A stretch of DNA of 64,000 nucleotides, taken from positions 34,402,501-34,466,500 of the forward strand of contig CM060070.1 of NCBI GenBank assembly GCA_030533445.1, given 5' to 3'. Both the position numbers and the translations under genes were made by a program. Origin of the DNA: Cyprinodon diabolis. Lineage: Eukaryota; Chordata; Actinopteri; Cyprinodontiformes; Cyprinodontidae. Position 1 is the first letter of the stretch. Every line of letters starts with the position of its first letter. The notes beneath the pieces were generated by a model, which did not search any database, was not told where the DNA came from, and was given only the letters and a program-made list of their open reading frames with translations. Below, one piece after another: positions 35,901 to 49,600 of this stretch.

Positions 35901-38900
35901 TAATGCCACACAGAAGGAAAGAGTGTATCAGGTTGCTCAAAGATCCATGCATGTGAGCGTGAGATATTTCCCACATAACAGTAAAAACTGGAAGAATTAA
36001 AGGATTAACACTGTAAAAAATAAAAAAATAAATAAAATATTGTAACTGTTGAAAAAATCATGCAAACTTTTGTAAAACATGATGAACACGATTATGTTAA
36101 GAGCTCTATAGTTCAGTCTTTCCAACAGAACCAACATTCGGTTTAAAGGGGTCACAGGAAGTTGAACTTTTAAGACTCAGTTATCATTTTGAACCATTTA
36201 AATGATAGTTTGACTTTAAAGTTAAGCTATGTGTCAATGGAAAACATCGGGATATTGATCTCAGTTTGTTTCGGCGTAACCAAGAGTAAAGGAGGAAATT
36301 GTCACAGTAACCAGGGACTCAGGATGATGCAGGTTTAGATAAACATCTTCCACCTTAACCAGAACTCATTCATTATTCAGACTCCCTCTGCTCCAAACAT
36401 CAGACCTCAACCATCTCTGCTGCAGAGGAGCTTCCCCTGAAAGGTCTCCTTCACCTGTGAATGAAACTTTGAAGCTGAAGATGGAGAAACAGGGCTTCCA
36501 TCCCCAGAATGGGTCAGAAACCCATTCTAACTTATGAAAATCTGAATGAATCCAAAGAAGCGTCAATTTATTTGAGGACGGAACTCATTTATTGATAAAA
36601 AAATGCTTTTAGATTCACTCCTCATGACTGTGATCGAATCATCATATATCTCAGCTCCATCATTATGATCAGAACCTTTTAATACACTTCCAGTTTAAAC
36701 TGATTAAACTCATTAAAACAAAGAAAAATGAAGCTGATTGCCAGGAAAAGAGAAGAAGTCGAGATGGAATCAGAATACCTGTAAGATCAGAGAGGAGAAC
36801 CACCAGGTCCCAGTAAAACCAGCTATCAGCTCAATGCAGTAAAACAACTTCAACCAGCAACCAGGAAATAGAAGCAACCCAGCAGCCTCGCCCACCCGGT
36901 TCAGACGCCCAAACCGAAACCAAGTGCACCCAGATCAGAAAAGCAGAGACAGAAGAAAAGCCGCAGAGGAAAGGACTAGAGTCTCTCGACAAGATCAACA
37001 AAAACGATCAAAAGATTTGTGTCGGAGAGCCGAACGAGTTCTATGGACAGGAAGGAGGAACTGCCGGATCATATGAGTCCTGAAAGACACAAACACACGT
37101 AACAATGTTGACACCTGTCCTGCAGACGGAAAAACACATCAGCACAAGCTACACACTGACATGTTGCAGAACTCTTTCCTTAAAATAAAAAATAAATAAA
37201 TAAACTTGAAACAAATGACCATAACTAAAAAAAAAGTTAATAAAAAAAACACACCTACAGATAATATAACCAGAGGAATTTTTCAGATAATTTGTAATTA
37301 ATCTAGAAGGTCGTGAGGAAGCTAAAACTGCAGTGGAGATTTGACCCATTTCCACAACCGCAGTGAAAGGGTTAGTTAAGAACGTCTGATGATGTTTTTC
37401 CACCATAATGGCCCCATCATCCCTCACTGGTTCTCCTGCCATTGGCTTCAACTCACCACCAGGTGGCGATCAGCTGAAAACTCCGCTTATAGGGCAAAAT
37501 ATGCTTCAATAAAAACATGAGTAGGCATCCGCACTGGAAAAAATCTAAATCTAGATAAGTAATTTTTTTTTTTAAATAAGTGAATTTGTTCTTGAATTGA
37601 GAAGGTAAAATAAACATTTTGACAATGGAACAAGAAAATTTACATTTAAAATAAGAAAAAATTTGCATTGTCTAATTTCAAGTAAATATCTTATTCTAAG
37701 AGTAAAATAGTCATTCCATTGGAAAATCATCTCATTTACCTACACTGAATTTAGGACATTTGTACTTATTTCTAGACCGTTTTTCGAGTGTGAGTTTGCA
37801 AACCTATGGCAATAATTATGAATTTTAGATTTCTGTTTGTGATTTGGTAGAAACAAGTTTAGAAGCTATAAATAAAAGTTACGCAGTTTCCATTTTTGTA
37901 TGATTTTACGATCCCTGGTGAAGCTGTAACACTCTTTACTGGTTGATGGCAGAAAGTTCTACAGAAACCTTCATAGACTGAGAAGAACAGGAAAAAGATG
38001 GAAACAGAACCATTCATTGAATATTTCAACTGAAAATGATTTCAGCAAAGAAATATTTTATTGGTGGTTTTGTTTTCATCTTCTAGTCTAATTGTTGCTT
38101 ATGAACAACTTCCAGGCGCAATAACGCCACCAACTGGTAAGAAGTAACAGCTTCTATTACCTGTAAATTTGTGATTTATTTATGTAAATACATGATTTGT
38201 AAATTTATACCAAAAAATAGAAATAGATCTTAATATTAATCCTTACTTTTACACATCCAGGCACCTGAGCAAATTTTTTTATTGATGGTTATTTTGCCCC
38301 GTATCTGCTCATCTCATCATCCCCTGAGATCATAAACTAGGTTCTGGAGCCTTGACCCAAATTAGCTGGGTCCCAATCACACCTATGGACCACCTGGGGT
38401 TCAAAGAAGGTGATCAATACAGATGCCTTATAGAGAGGTTTAATATCAAAACAAAGCTCAGGGTAGAGCAAATCAAACTTTATTAATGAAGAATCTTTCA
38501 ACTACGGATTGAGTTGACCAAAGTGCTTCACAGCATAAATACCGAACAGATTGACAAAGACAGCATAAGTTAAAAGAAGAGAAATAAAACCAAAATCTTA
38601 GTTATGAAACTCAGAAGCGTTTTAGATAAATGGGAGTCGAGTTTGACTTTAAACAGAGGAAGGAGCTTAGTGATGGAGTGAAACTCAAGTCTGTTCCACC
38701 TTGTAGGACAAGTCACTGAAAACACTGTTTATACCTGGAGCGATGGACATGTAAGCTAGTGAAGCAGGATGGTACTGCCAGCAGCAATATCATGTGCAGG
38801 GATAAAAGAACATGTTCATGTTTACATGAGGTCTGAGTTTTATAAAAGCTGTAAAGAGGACTGAGAAAAACGGACTGATAACAACCAAAAGAGTAAATAA

Positions 38901-41900
38901 GTCTACTTCCAACAAAAACACAGATTCCTACAGGATCTCCAGAGAATCTCCAGATTGGACCCCGACCTCTAAAGCCTGGGTAATGACCGATGAGTCGGCA
39001 AGGTCTGTCAGTCCAGATGACAGAATTTCAGCACCTCACCAGCCATCAGAGGGCCTAGGTGAAGGGGAGCCATAGATCGACCGCTAGGAACTCACTAACC
39101 CCCCTCCTCTGAGGCTAGTTTACCGATCAGGCCCTCCAGCAGTCTGGCCCCCTAGAACAGGCATCCCCTCCCTCGGTCCTTGAGGCCCCCTGTCCTGAAA
39201 GTTTTAGAAGTTTCCTTGCTCCAGCACAGCTGATTTTAACTGAAGCTGATTAACAGTCTTTTGGTCTATTGCAATCATTATAATCAGCTGTGCTAAAGCA
39301 GGGAAAACTCTAAAACCTGCAGGACAGCGGGCCTCGAGGGCCGAGGTTGGGGATGCCTGCCCTAGAGCACAGAGGTCCGGTGTCTAATCGTTAGGTGTCT
39401 TTTCTATGGCAAGTATCAGAAGCAGATTTATTGCCAAGTAGGTTTGCACACAAGGAATTTGACTTGATGTTGATGGTGCAGACAAATTATATATATATTT
39501 ATATATATATACAGAATCTATAGCTTTAAACAATATAGAACATACAATATACTATATATAGTATATAGCTATATACTATATACAAAACAGACTGTGCGGT
39601 AATGTAAATAAACAGATATCATTCAGGGTAATTTCAGATCATACGTGGTAAATCATCAGGTTAAAGAGATCTACAGAACCGAAACCAACTGTGTGGAACC
39701 AGAACGTCATGTCTGAACGGACTAACAGGTTGGTTCAGAACTGATGTGGTACTGAGAGCCTGGCCTCAGTAGAACGAACCCATGATCCTGGTGTGTTTCT
39801 CACCTTTGACCTTCTGCAGGCGGGCGGACAGCTCCTGCTCTGATTGGTTGGGAGGCCTGTAGGGTGGGGGCTGCCTGAGGGGGGGCAGCGTAGCTTCAGG
39901 TATCTGTGGGGGGTAGATAGAGGGTCAGAGGGTCCAATTGTACCCCACAGAGGAAAGAAGAAACACAATAAACAAAAAGTTCTGGTTCTGGTTTATAGTT
40001 CCGATCCACTCCTGGTTTTCCTTCTTATGATCCTGACCTGCAGCAAACAGAACATTTGGATCAGCAGTTCAGGAATGTTCAGGAAGGTCATCCAGGGTTC
40101 TATCTTTGGAGGTTCTGTTGTATGAATTCACTATAAAAACCAGCAGGAAAGCTCAGTGAAAGGTCCAAACCGTGGATGTTTTAACCAATCAGGGTCCATT
40201 TTCACAAAGATTCTCAGGAGCTGCTAGTTTAGGCAGAACATCATCTTCATATTAATAAAATATTTTTGTTCTAGAAGTTTATGTTCTCATCCTCTCCACT
40301 GTTAGTGGTGGATCAGCCAATCAGCTCTCTCCTTTTCCTCCATCTTCTCAGTTTCAGACATATTTAGGCTCACTAAAAGTTCCCCCTAATCTCTCCTGAG
40401 ATTTATTCCCTTCAGGAGCTCTCTGAAGCGCCAGGAGCTTCATTGAGAACTTTTATCTTAAGGTTTTCCCTAAAATGACATCACCAAGAGCAACTTTTAG
40501 TCCGAGGACTTTTTGAGAGCCCTGGTATTCTCAGTTTCAGACATATTTAGGCTCACTAAAAGTTCCCCCTAATCTCTCCTGAGATTTATTCCCTTCAGGA
40601 GCTCTCTGAAGCGCCAGGAGCTTCATTGAGAACTTTTATCTTAAGGTTTTCCCTAAAATGACATCACCAAGAGCAACTTTTAGTCCGAGGACTTTTTGAG
40701 AGCCCTGGTATCTGAGCTGCCACTAAACCCAGAATTGACTGTGATCTGAGGCATTGCTGCCCCCTGCTGGCCTCTGGCTGCAGGTGTCTATGAGGCTGTG
40801 GTTCGTACCAGAGGCTCTCTCCGCTTGACTTTGTGTTTGCTGTTGCTGGATGCTGTTAATGACACCGGCTGGAACACAGAAACACACACAGATCAGATAA
40901 TCATCACTGCCATGGAACCTTCCCTGATTTATTGTAAACAGAACCCTGAGAATTAAAAGGTAACGTTATGAGATTATAATTTATTTTAATGTTAAAATTT
41001 TATATCTTTAAAATGTGCCTAGGTTAATATTAGCATGATGTGCCTAGATATGCAAACTGAAGCTAAAGATAAACATTTATCCAAACCGAGAGCTGAATAA
41101 AAAGGTTTTCCCTCAAGAACCGACGGCTTGGTGTTCAGTGTGATCCATTACCCGCGGCGTAGCTGACAGGCTCTGCACAATGAAGACGACCGGACTCGGA
41201 GCGGACTTGATGGCGCTGACCGCCTCCTCGTGACTGGCTGTTCGCAGGTCCACACCCGACACCTGAGGGGTGCACACAGTTTACCAGACAGGTTCTGTTA
41301 GACTGAGGAACCCTCAGAGCTTCCACACGGAGAACCAGCGGCCCACCTCTAGGATCTTGTCTCCAGTCTTCAGGCAGTGAGATTTGGCAGCAGGGCTGTT
41401 TGGAAGAACCTGTTTGATGAAGATTCCCTTCAGTTCCTCTCCGTTCTTCAGGCGCTTGATGACGTGTCGACCTCCAACGATGCTCAGCCCCAGAGACTGG
41501 CCATCCTCTGGCCACACTTCCACCCTGTATAGGGGGGGGGGGACATTTAAGTTTGAGGAATGTTTGAGGCCGTGTGGAGGACGTTCTTTGCGTGTCCTGA
41601 TGATCCAACAAGAACGTCTGTCTGGATCCTGAAGCGGAATGCCAGAACCTGCCGCTTAAGGCCATGGATAATCAGTGGTTCTGAAGTTAGCTCCATTGCT
41701 CTTAAACAGGTAACAGGATGGAGCACAGGATAACCTTAGAACCTGGATCAGGAGGTTCTGGTCAGTGCATTCCTCTGTAGGTGAATTTACCTGCGGGGGG
41801 GTCCCCAGTGACTGAAGGCAGGGGTCTCCTCTCCCTCTCCTGCTTCTCTTTCAGGCAGATCACTATGAAAACAAGCTCAGGTGTTAATCCACGGAGGCTT

Positions 41901-43658
41901 CCTGTTCGCCTGGACTCACCCAATCAGTGGCTGCCTTACCTGCGTCCCCATCGCTGGCTCCGCCTCTTCCTCCTCCCAGAGTTCACCATCTTGGCAGACC
42001 TGAACAGGACAGAAACTTATCAAGTTCTGTTTTTTATTGGAGGTATTTCCTGAGCAATCTGTGTTACTAGACAGCAACAGGGTTCAATCTGGCTGTGGAT
42101 CAGAACCGGTTGGTCCAGATTAGACTTCAGAAGCTGAGGGACTGATATTTAAGTCTGTACATTAGGATGGTTCCTTAAATTTAATGGTTCACATGAAACC
42201 AGCTGAGAAAGGACTAATCAAAAATGACCCAGCAGGCTGCTGTTAGCTGGTCTGACCTGGAGGGGGAGACAAAGGCCAGATAATCAGCCAGAGAATCTGG
42301 AGCATCTGATAGGAATTAAATTAATCCAGACTGCACCTTTTATTAAGAGTTATCAGATGTTTGTTTTTTCCTCAGATTCAAAACTGATTTCTGAAACGTA
42401 TCTCAATCATCATCGTTTCACATTAAATTCCCCCAGATGTCCAGCTCCTCAGTTCATCGCCTGTCCTCTTCACAGCTGGCCTCTACCGTGGACTCAGCTG
42501 CATTAAGGTTGAACATAATGTCCAAATCCTTGTATCCTGACTCTAAACTGAGCTACTTCATTTGGAGATGTACAGATATGCTGCTAATAAACATTAAACA
42601 TTAGATAATTAGTGATGATTTGATGATAATCTGGAACTGATATAACAATGGTTTGGGGATCTGATGAGGATTAAAACTGAACATAATCTGATGACACTGA
42701 TCAAGTTGTAATAAACCGCTGCAAATCTGATACTAATTACATGATAATAGGACATAAGTTTTTGGCATTTTTAATCTGAGAGTAATAAAATGTTTGCTGT
42801 GGTATCCTGGTGATGACTCTTTTCTAGAAGGAACAAAGCAGTTATATCAGAGAACACTCCTCTGCTACCCTATGTATGCTGACGTCACAGCTTTATATCT
42901 CGGTGTCACATGAGCCGAGTCCAGAGCACTGACTGGGTCGGGGGTCCATCAGGTATTTTGGGAGGGTCCCAGAAGTGTGACGATGGATGGATTGTCAGAC
43001 TAAAGGGGCTAAAGGCTCACGTTATGTGAGAACCCAGAGAGTAGCTCAGAAGTTGGATCTTAGTGGTTCTGATGGCCTGGGGGTAGGAATGGACTGTTCT
43101 GTGAGATAGACAGATAGTGGTGGTACTGACTCGGTGTCGGTGTCCGTTAGAGTGAGGTCCGAGTCCACTTCTCCTTCTCTAGAGTCTGGAAGGCCTGAAG
43201 ACACATGAACGGATTTCAGAGCGCTTCCTACAGGCGGAACACAGATTTTAAAGTTGGACTCTTTACTCACCCAGGATCAGTCTACCAACAGAGGAGATGC
43301 TCTCATGGTCTGACTTCTGCAACTCCTCCTCATCCTGTGACGCTCTCCTCCATGTCTGGAGCCGATTTTAGAAACACAGCAGGATTTACAGAAATCTTCC
43401 TCAGGTGAGAAACATCTCAGCAGAAACTGAAACATGAGAACTGAACCAACCTCCTCAAAACCTCCTGCTCTGCCGGCAGAGGATGACAGCTGCCACTCCT
43501 CAAAGGACGGAGGAGGCATCCTGTGCAGGGAGTTCATCGCATCCTCAGCCTCCTCCTCCTCCTCCTCATCTACAGCCATCTCTGTGCCCTCCTCCACAGG
43601 CTGGAGGTCAGAGGTCAGAGAGGAGGTGTAGCGAGGCAGACCTCCATCCAGAATCAGC

Positions 43659-43689
<31 letters not shown>

Positions 43690-46600
43690 TAGGATATTCT
43701 GGAAGCACGGAGCGATTGCTCAATTCCTGAAATCAGACAGGAGAGCTGTTGAAGTGAGGAAGAGATAGCCTGCAGGTTCTAACCCTTCTGATGTAATGAA
43801 TGCTGCCAACCAATCAGGCCAAAGGACCAGATTCAAACGGCTTCTATCATTAAAGGGACAAATATCCACAAAACACTCAGGAAGACGGACAGGCTATAGG
43901 TCCATCCAAGTTCTGGCTAAATAACGAGATGTTTGGCGTTTTGTGTGATCTAGTCAAAGTCTGGAGTTTTATTTGGTTCAAATATGGAGGCCTGTGGAAG
44001 GTCATATAAACTTAAAGGAGAATGGGTCCACATTGATTTGGCATCAGTTACTGGGTTTAGGGGGTTAATACTTTTCCACCAGAACCAGGTCGTTCTGGAG
44101 AAACATTCCTAGTTATATTAATGCAGGTTCTCTTCGATAAAAAACCTACGTTTCATTTCAAACAAGGAAGGAAAAAAATCAAAACCAATAGAAAAAAACT
44201 TCACAGCAGCTCTGGAGTAGAGACTGACATTTTTTCGGGAATCCCACGGGTCACGGGATTCCCGTGGGATGGGAGTCAGTATTAGTAACGATCACGGGAT
44301 TGGGACGGTACAGGATTAAACATTAACGGGAGCAGACGGGAGCGGGAGCAAACCAATAGTAACTTCCGCTCTGAGTTTTTCACCCGCGCTCAAAAACAAC
44401 AAGAATGGGAGTGGTGCAGGAGCGGGAGTCATTCTGAATGAGAGCGGGATGGGAGTGGGAGTAATTTCACCAGGAGTGGGATGGGACAGGATTTAGATTT
44501 CTACTCTGGCCCGGGATCGGGACGGGACACCATTTTTTTCTGTGGGAGTAGGACAGGACAGGAGTGAAAATCCACTCCCGTGTCAGTCTCTACTCTGGAG
44601 CCGACTGTGAACAGAGAGAAGTTCTGATTCTAGACTTGCTTCTGGTTCTGCTCTGTTTTCCAGCCTGACCAAATACAGATGAGTTGGTAGGATCAGAAAT
44701 GACGGATTCTGGGCGACTGAAGCGCAGTCAGGCTGATGGGAGGAGATGGTTCTAGATGTTCTGCTGAGTGAACGTGAGACTGAGAAAGTTCTGTTGAACT
44801 TCTCCCAGACTAAAACTTTTAACATTAGCTTTGATCTCTGAGCACATAAAGGTTTCCTCCATCTCCCCAAAGAGCCTCCCTCAGCACATACTGAGGGGAT
44901 ATCCTGCTCTTTACATTACCATGCAGACATTAGCACGCACAGGGAAATATTAATGACAACACTTAGGCTAATTTCCACAGAGCGAGCCTCGTCTTCAAGG
45001 ACTCTGCTGCTCGGCTTTTAATTTGGGCCCGGGAAGCCGGCCCATCCGGCGCTGTAATGGAGGTGAGGAGCAGACGGCGGCCGCAGCACACAGCTCATAA
45101 CGCTAACAGCTCGCCCTGCAGACTGATGATTGTTGGCCGTGACTGCCTGGCCTCATATTCTGAAGATTTAAAGACGCTGCTGTTTAATATCCCCCCCATT
45201 AGACGATGAGGACGGCAGAGATGATGACGAGCTGTCCTGGAACCGGTCCGTTCTCGCTTTGCAGCATGCAGGCCAGGATAGGGGAACGTGACGCAGAGAC
45301 GGAGTGGGTCGATGCTGAGGTGTTTTAGTGGTTCCTTCAGAGGTCAGGATCATTAGAACGGTTCGATTCAAGTGCCATTTAGCTGCTGACAGAGAGCAGA
45401 GCGGGTCAGAACAGCGGCTCTGATCCCTCCGTCAGGCCAAAAACCCACAGACCCTGTCTGGGTTCTGGAGTACCCAGAGAGAACTCATGTTTGCAGAGAA
45501 AACATGCTCCATGCAGAAGCCTCTTGATGCAGAGCATTATTCCTACCAACTGTTCCACCAACTTTTCCCTATGCTAAATTCTATCAAACCTAGTTGGTAC
45601 CTTGTTAGAACATTTGTGGAACCCAACTAGTACCATTATATAGCATTCATGAAACCTAGCTAGCACATTGTGGGAACCTTTGTGGGACCTATTGGGTTCT
45701 TTGTAAGAAGCTTTTAAGAACTTTAGACCCTTTTTTTTTTTAGAAAATTTTGAACCTAACTGGTACCATTTTAAAACCATTGGGAATTGTACTGGTACTA
45801 TTTCTGAGCATTTGTGGAACCAGGCTGGTAATTTTTAAATATTTCTGAAATCTAACCTTTATAGAACTAAACTGGTTCCTTCCAAAAATATTCCCAGTGA
45901 ATCACATAAGATCTATGAAAGTAGTTAGTAGCTAGTTCCCACCTAGGTACCAAGTAGGTCCTTATCAAAAATAAATAAATAAAATGAAATTGTCTAAACT
46001 AAATTTCATCTTGTTTACACTTCTGTATATAAAATAACTAAATGAATCTGTCTAAGTGTAAGATTCTAGTAGGTCTCAGTAATCTGATTACCCAGTCTAC
46101 CTGCTTCTGCTGCTTGGAGTAATTTGATTACTGAGTATACCTGGTTCTGCTGCTTAAAGTAATCAGATTACTGAGTCTGCCTTCTTCTGCTGCTTAAAGT
46201 AATCAGATTACGAAGTCCAACGGCTTCTGCTGCTTGGAGTAATCAGATTACGGAGTCCACCTGCTTCTGTTGCTTATAGTAATCAGATTACCAAGTCCAC
46301 CTGCTTCTGCTGCTTGGAGTAATCAGATTACCAAGTCCACCTGCTTCTGCTGCTTGGAGTAATCAGATTACAGAGTCCACCTGCTTCTACTGCTTAGAGT
46401 AATCAGATTAACAAGTCCACCTGCTTCTGCTACTTGGAGTAATCAGATTAACAAATCCACCTTCTTCTGCTGCTTGGAGTAATCAGATTAACAAGTCCAC
46501 CTGCTTCTGCTGCTTGGAGTAATCAGATTACGGATTCCACCTGCTTCTGCTGCTTAGAGTAATCAGATTACCGAGTCCACCTGCTTCTGCTGCTTGGAGC

Positions 46601-49600
46601 AATCAGATTAACAAGTCCACCTGCTTCTGCTGCTTAGAGTAATCAGATTAACAAGTCCACCTGCTTCTGCTGCTTAGAGTAATCAGATTAACAAGTCCAC
46701 CTGCTTCTGCTGCTTGGAGTAATCAGATTACTAAGTCCACCTGCTTCTGCTGCTTGGAGTAATCAGATTACCAAGTCCACCTGCTTCTGCTGCTTGGAGT
46801 AATCAGATTACGGATTCCACCTGCTTCTGCCGCTTAGAGTAATCAGATTACCGAGTCCACCTGCTTCTGCTGCTTGGAGCAATCAGATTAAGAAGTCCAC
46901 CTGCTTCTGCTTCTTGGAGTAATCAGATTACCGAGTCCACCTGCTTCTGCTGCTTGGAGTAATCAGATTACCGAGTCCACCTGCTTCTGCTGCTTAGAGT
47001 AATCAGATTACCGAGTCCACCTGCTTCTGCTTCTTGGAGTAATCAGATTACCAAGTCCACCTGCTTCTGCTGCTTGGAGTAATCAGATTACCGAGTCCAC
47101 CTGCTTCTGCTGCTTAGAGTAATCAGATTACCGAGTCCACCTGCTTCTGCTGCTTGGAGCAATGAGATTAACAAGTCCACCTGCTTCTGCTGCTTGGAGT
47201 AATCAGATTACCGAGTCCACCTGCTTCTGCTTCTTGGAGTAATCAGATTACCGAGTCCACCTGCTTCTGCTGCTTGGAGCAATCAGATTAACAAGTCCAC
47301 CTGCTTCTGCTGCTTAGAGTAATCTGATTACTGCAGCAGGAACCTGTTTGCTCCCATAAAGCTTCAGGGTTTAATCAGGCACCTCCCTCATGTGACCTCG
47401 AAGAGTTAACGAGGTGTGGCTTCCTAACGGGGTCTCTCTCTGGTCAGCGTGACAGAACGATCCTGCAGGGACGTGACAGAACCGACCCGGAGATCTTTAT
47501 GACGAGCCATCAGGGAGCCCTGAGCTGTGAAAGAGGCTCTTCTGTTAAATGAGCTGCATGTAAAACAGGAAATAAAAGATCAGCACAGAGGCTGACGGCA
47601 GCAGGAGGACAAAGAGGAATGAGAGGCCGACAGGGACCAGAACACAGAAAGGTTCTGGCCCCATCCGGATCAGCACTTTGTGTTCTGGGCAGTTTGACTA
47701 TCTTTCTGCAAAAAAAAAATATGTATATATATAAATATACATGTTTTTTATTTAGATCTCTATTAATTTCTGTCTCTCATATTTAATCTTCTGAGAAGAT
47801 TCCTGAATGATGCCACAAACCTGGGTTTGGACTCAGAGCCATCAAAGGCTGACTTGGTGACACTTGGACCAGGACATATATTAGCCCTATAAATGGGGGG
47901 AGTGGCAGTGAAGCAAAGTAAGTGGGCGCGACCCGCAGCAGATGGGTGCCCCGTCTGCACATCTTATGGACATGCTGAGCAGGAAGCTTCCGAGTCACAA
48001 AGCAGAAATATTCAGAACACCGTCTCAAGGGTTCTGGACACGGGACAGAACCTGGACAGGTGGATCATCCATCACAGTACAATGCAGACAGACAGGGTAT
48101 GAAATGGTCCATAAAACCATGTGTAAGGGTCAACTGAAGTGTCCTCTGTACCCAGAGATGACGCCCCCCATGAACGGAGAGAACCAAAGTTCTGTTCAAA
48201 CTCTGGAGGTTCAGGCTGACCTTTGCCAGCGTCGCCAAAACCTTTACTCAACTGGAGCAGAAAGTATCCAGACCCAATGCTTTGGACCTCCTGGTTCAGG
48301 ATCTTGTCTGGAGCATTTAAGGTCAGTGTCAGGGCCGCCTCGTGGTGAAGCCAATGTACTACAGGGCCTCTAGGCAGACGGTGTTTTGGAGGTGTTTAGA
48401 AGAATGTTCCTGATTCTGGGTGGACGTGCTATGCTGATAGGGCATCAGAAGGAAGCCGAAGGCAGCATGAAGAACTCCATGACCCAACACTCCATGACCC
48501 TCCACCTGCTGCCACAGGAGGATGAAGCCTAGTCGCCTTTCATTGGTGCCGTTTGCTTTATTAATCAGGACCTAAGAGGAAGAAGAAGACGACAACCACT
48601 TTTCAGTGGCACTGATCTAAATTTTGATCTGGTTTAAAGGACTTCCCTGCAGGCCATTTGATCGCCATAGTCATCATCAGAACAACGCAGAACCAGATCC
48701 GATTAGCAGTTCTGCAGCAGAGACATTACATCTGTACTGCAGTAATACTGAGTACTGGAGGAGGGGGGCATGTCCTCACAGCAACCCCCCCACTCCCCTC
48801 CTCCCTCCGGCTGCCTCACTTAAAGAAAGATGCTGCCGGTTGAGCTGATGGAGCACTTTATAGCATCGAGCCATGGAGCTGAGTCAGCAGGGGAGGGAGA
48901 GGGAAGGTGAAAGAGAGGAGAAGATGAAAGCGAGAAGGGGGGGTGAGGATGATGAAGTGAAGGGAAGCAGGACGACAGTCAGAACAAAGACGAAGCTCTC
49001 AGAGTGATTACTGAAGGCTTCAGGTGAGCAGCAGGGTTTCTGCAGCAGCCCAGCCGGTCAGAGCTTCATATATGCAGCTGATTTTAGAAACAATTGGAAA
49101 TAAAACAAATGTTCCCAGAAACGGTTTTAAGAATTTATCTTATTTTCTCTCCGTCATTAAACTAACTAATTATTGTCCCTTTGAAAGACCCATCCAGGCC
49201 AGAACTCTGGCCTCCCGGCTAATGGCCTGAGATTTTGCTTCAACACATCCTGCTTTGATGTTGAGCACAGCAGCTCCCCCATCATGACGCTGCCACCACC
49301 GTGCCTCGGAGCTGGGAGAAGTTCCACCTGAAGCCGCTCCGGCAGACAAGAACCTTAATTTAACAAATGTGAACACGGATCGGATGTTTTGATCCAGTCT
49401 GAGGAGGAGTTGTAGGTCAGGTCTGCAGGAAACGACATGCCCAGGTGGGAGCATCATGGTGCGGTCTGTTAGGTACCGGCAAACTGACCAACATCTGCTG
49501 GGAATTCATATTCACATTCTGTTCCTTCCTGTGACTCGGAGTTCAAATCTGACTGCAGGATAAAACTGGTTCTGATCTGAACTCTGCATCGGCGCCTCCT

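Larger units (their letters stand above)
25007..39803. other. 14.8-kb patj intron, largest in the window
   Basis: It separates the exon at 39804 from PDZ-E. In order it holds a split LINE fragment, several hAT-like elements, retroposon tails, CA and GT microsatellites, the candidate internal promoter, a 34-bp minisatellite and several foldback elements. The stretches 32450-34080 and 35850-37530 show nothing I can name. Confidence 0.7.

Noticed and set aside
36800..37080. Possible extra exon (Lys/Arg-rich plus-strand translation)
   Set aside because: Frames are interrupted, and the patj linker on either side is already complete in phase.
41135..41665. 176-codon minus-strand reading frame over the PDZ-D exons
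   Set aside because: A shadow of the true frame; it runs through splice sites and intron.
46080..47330. CRISPR-like array
   Set aside because: Direct tandem 40-bp units without unique spacers, in a vertebrate intron.
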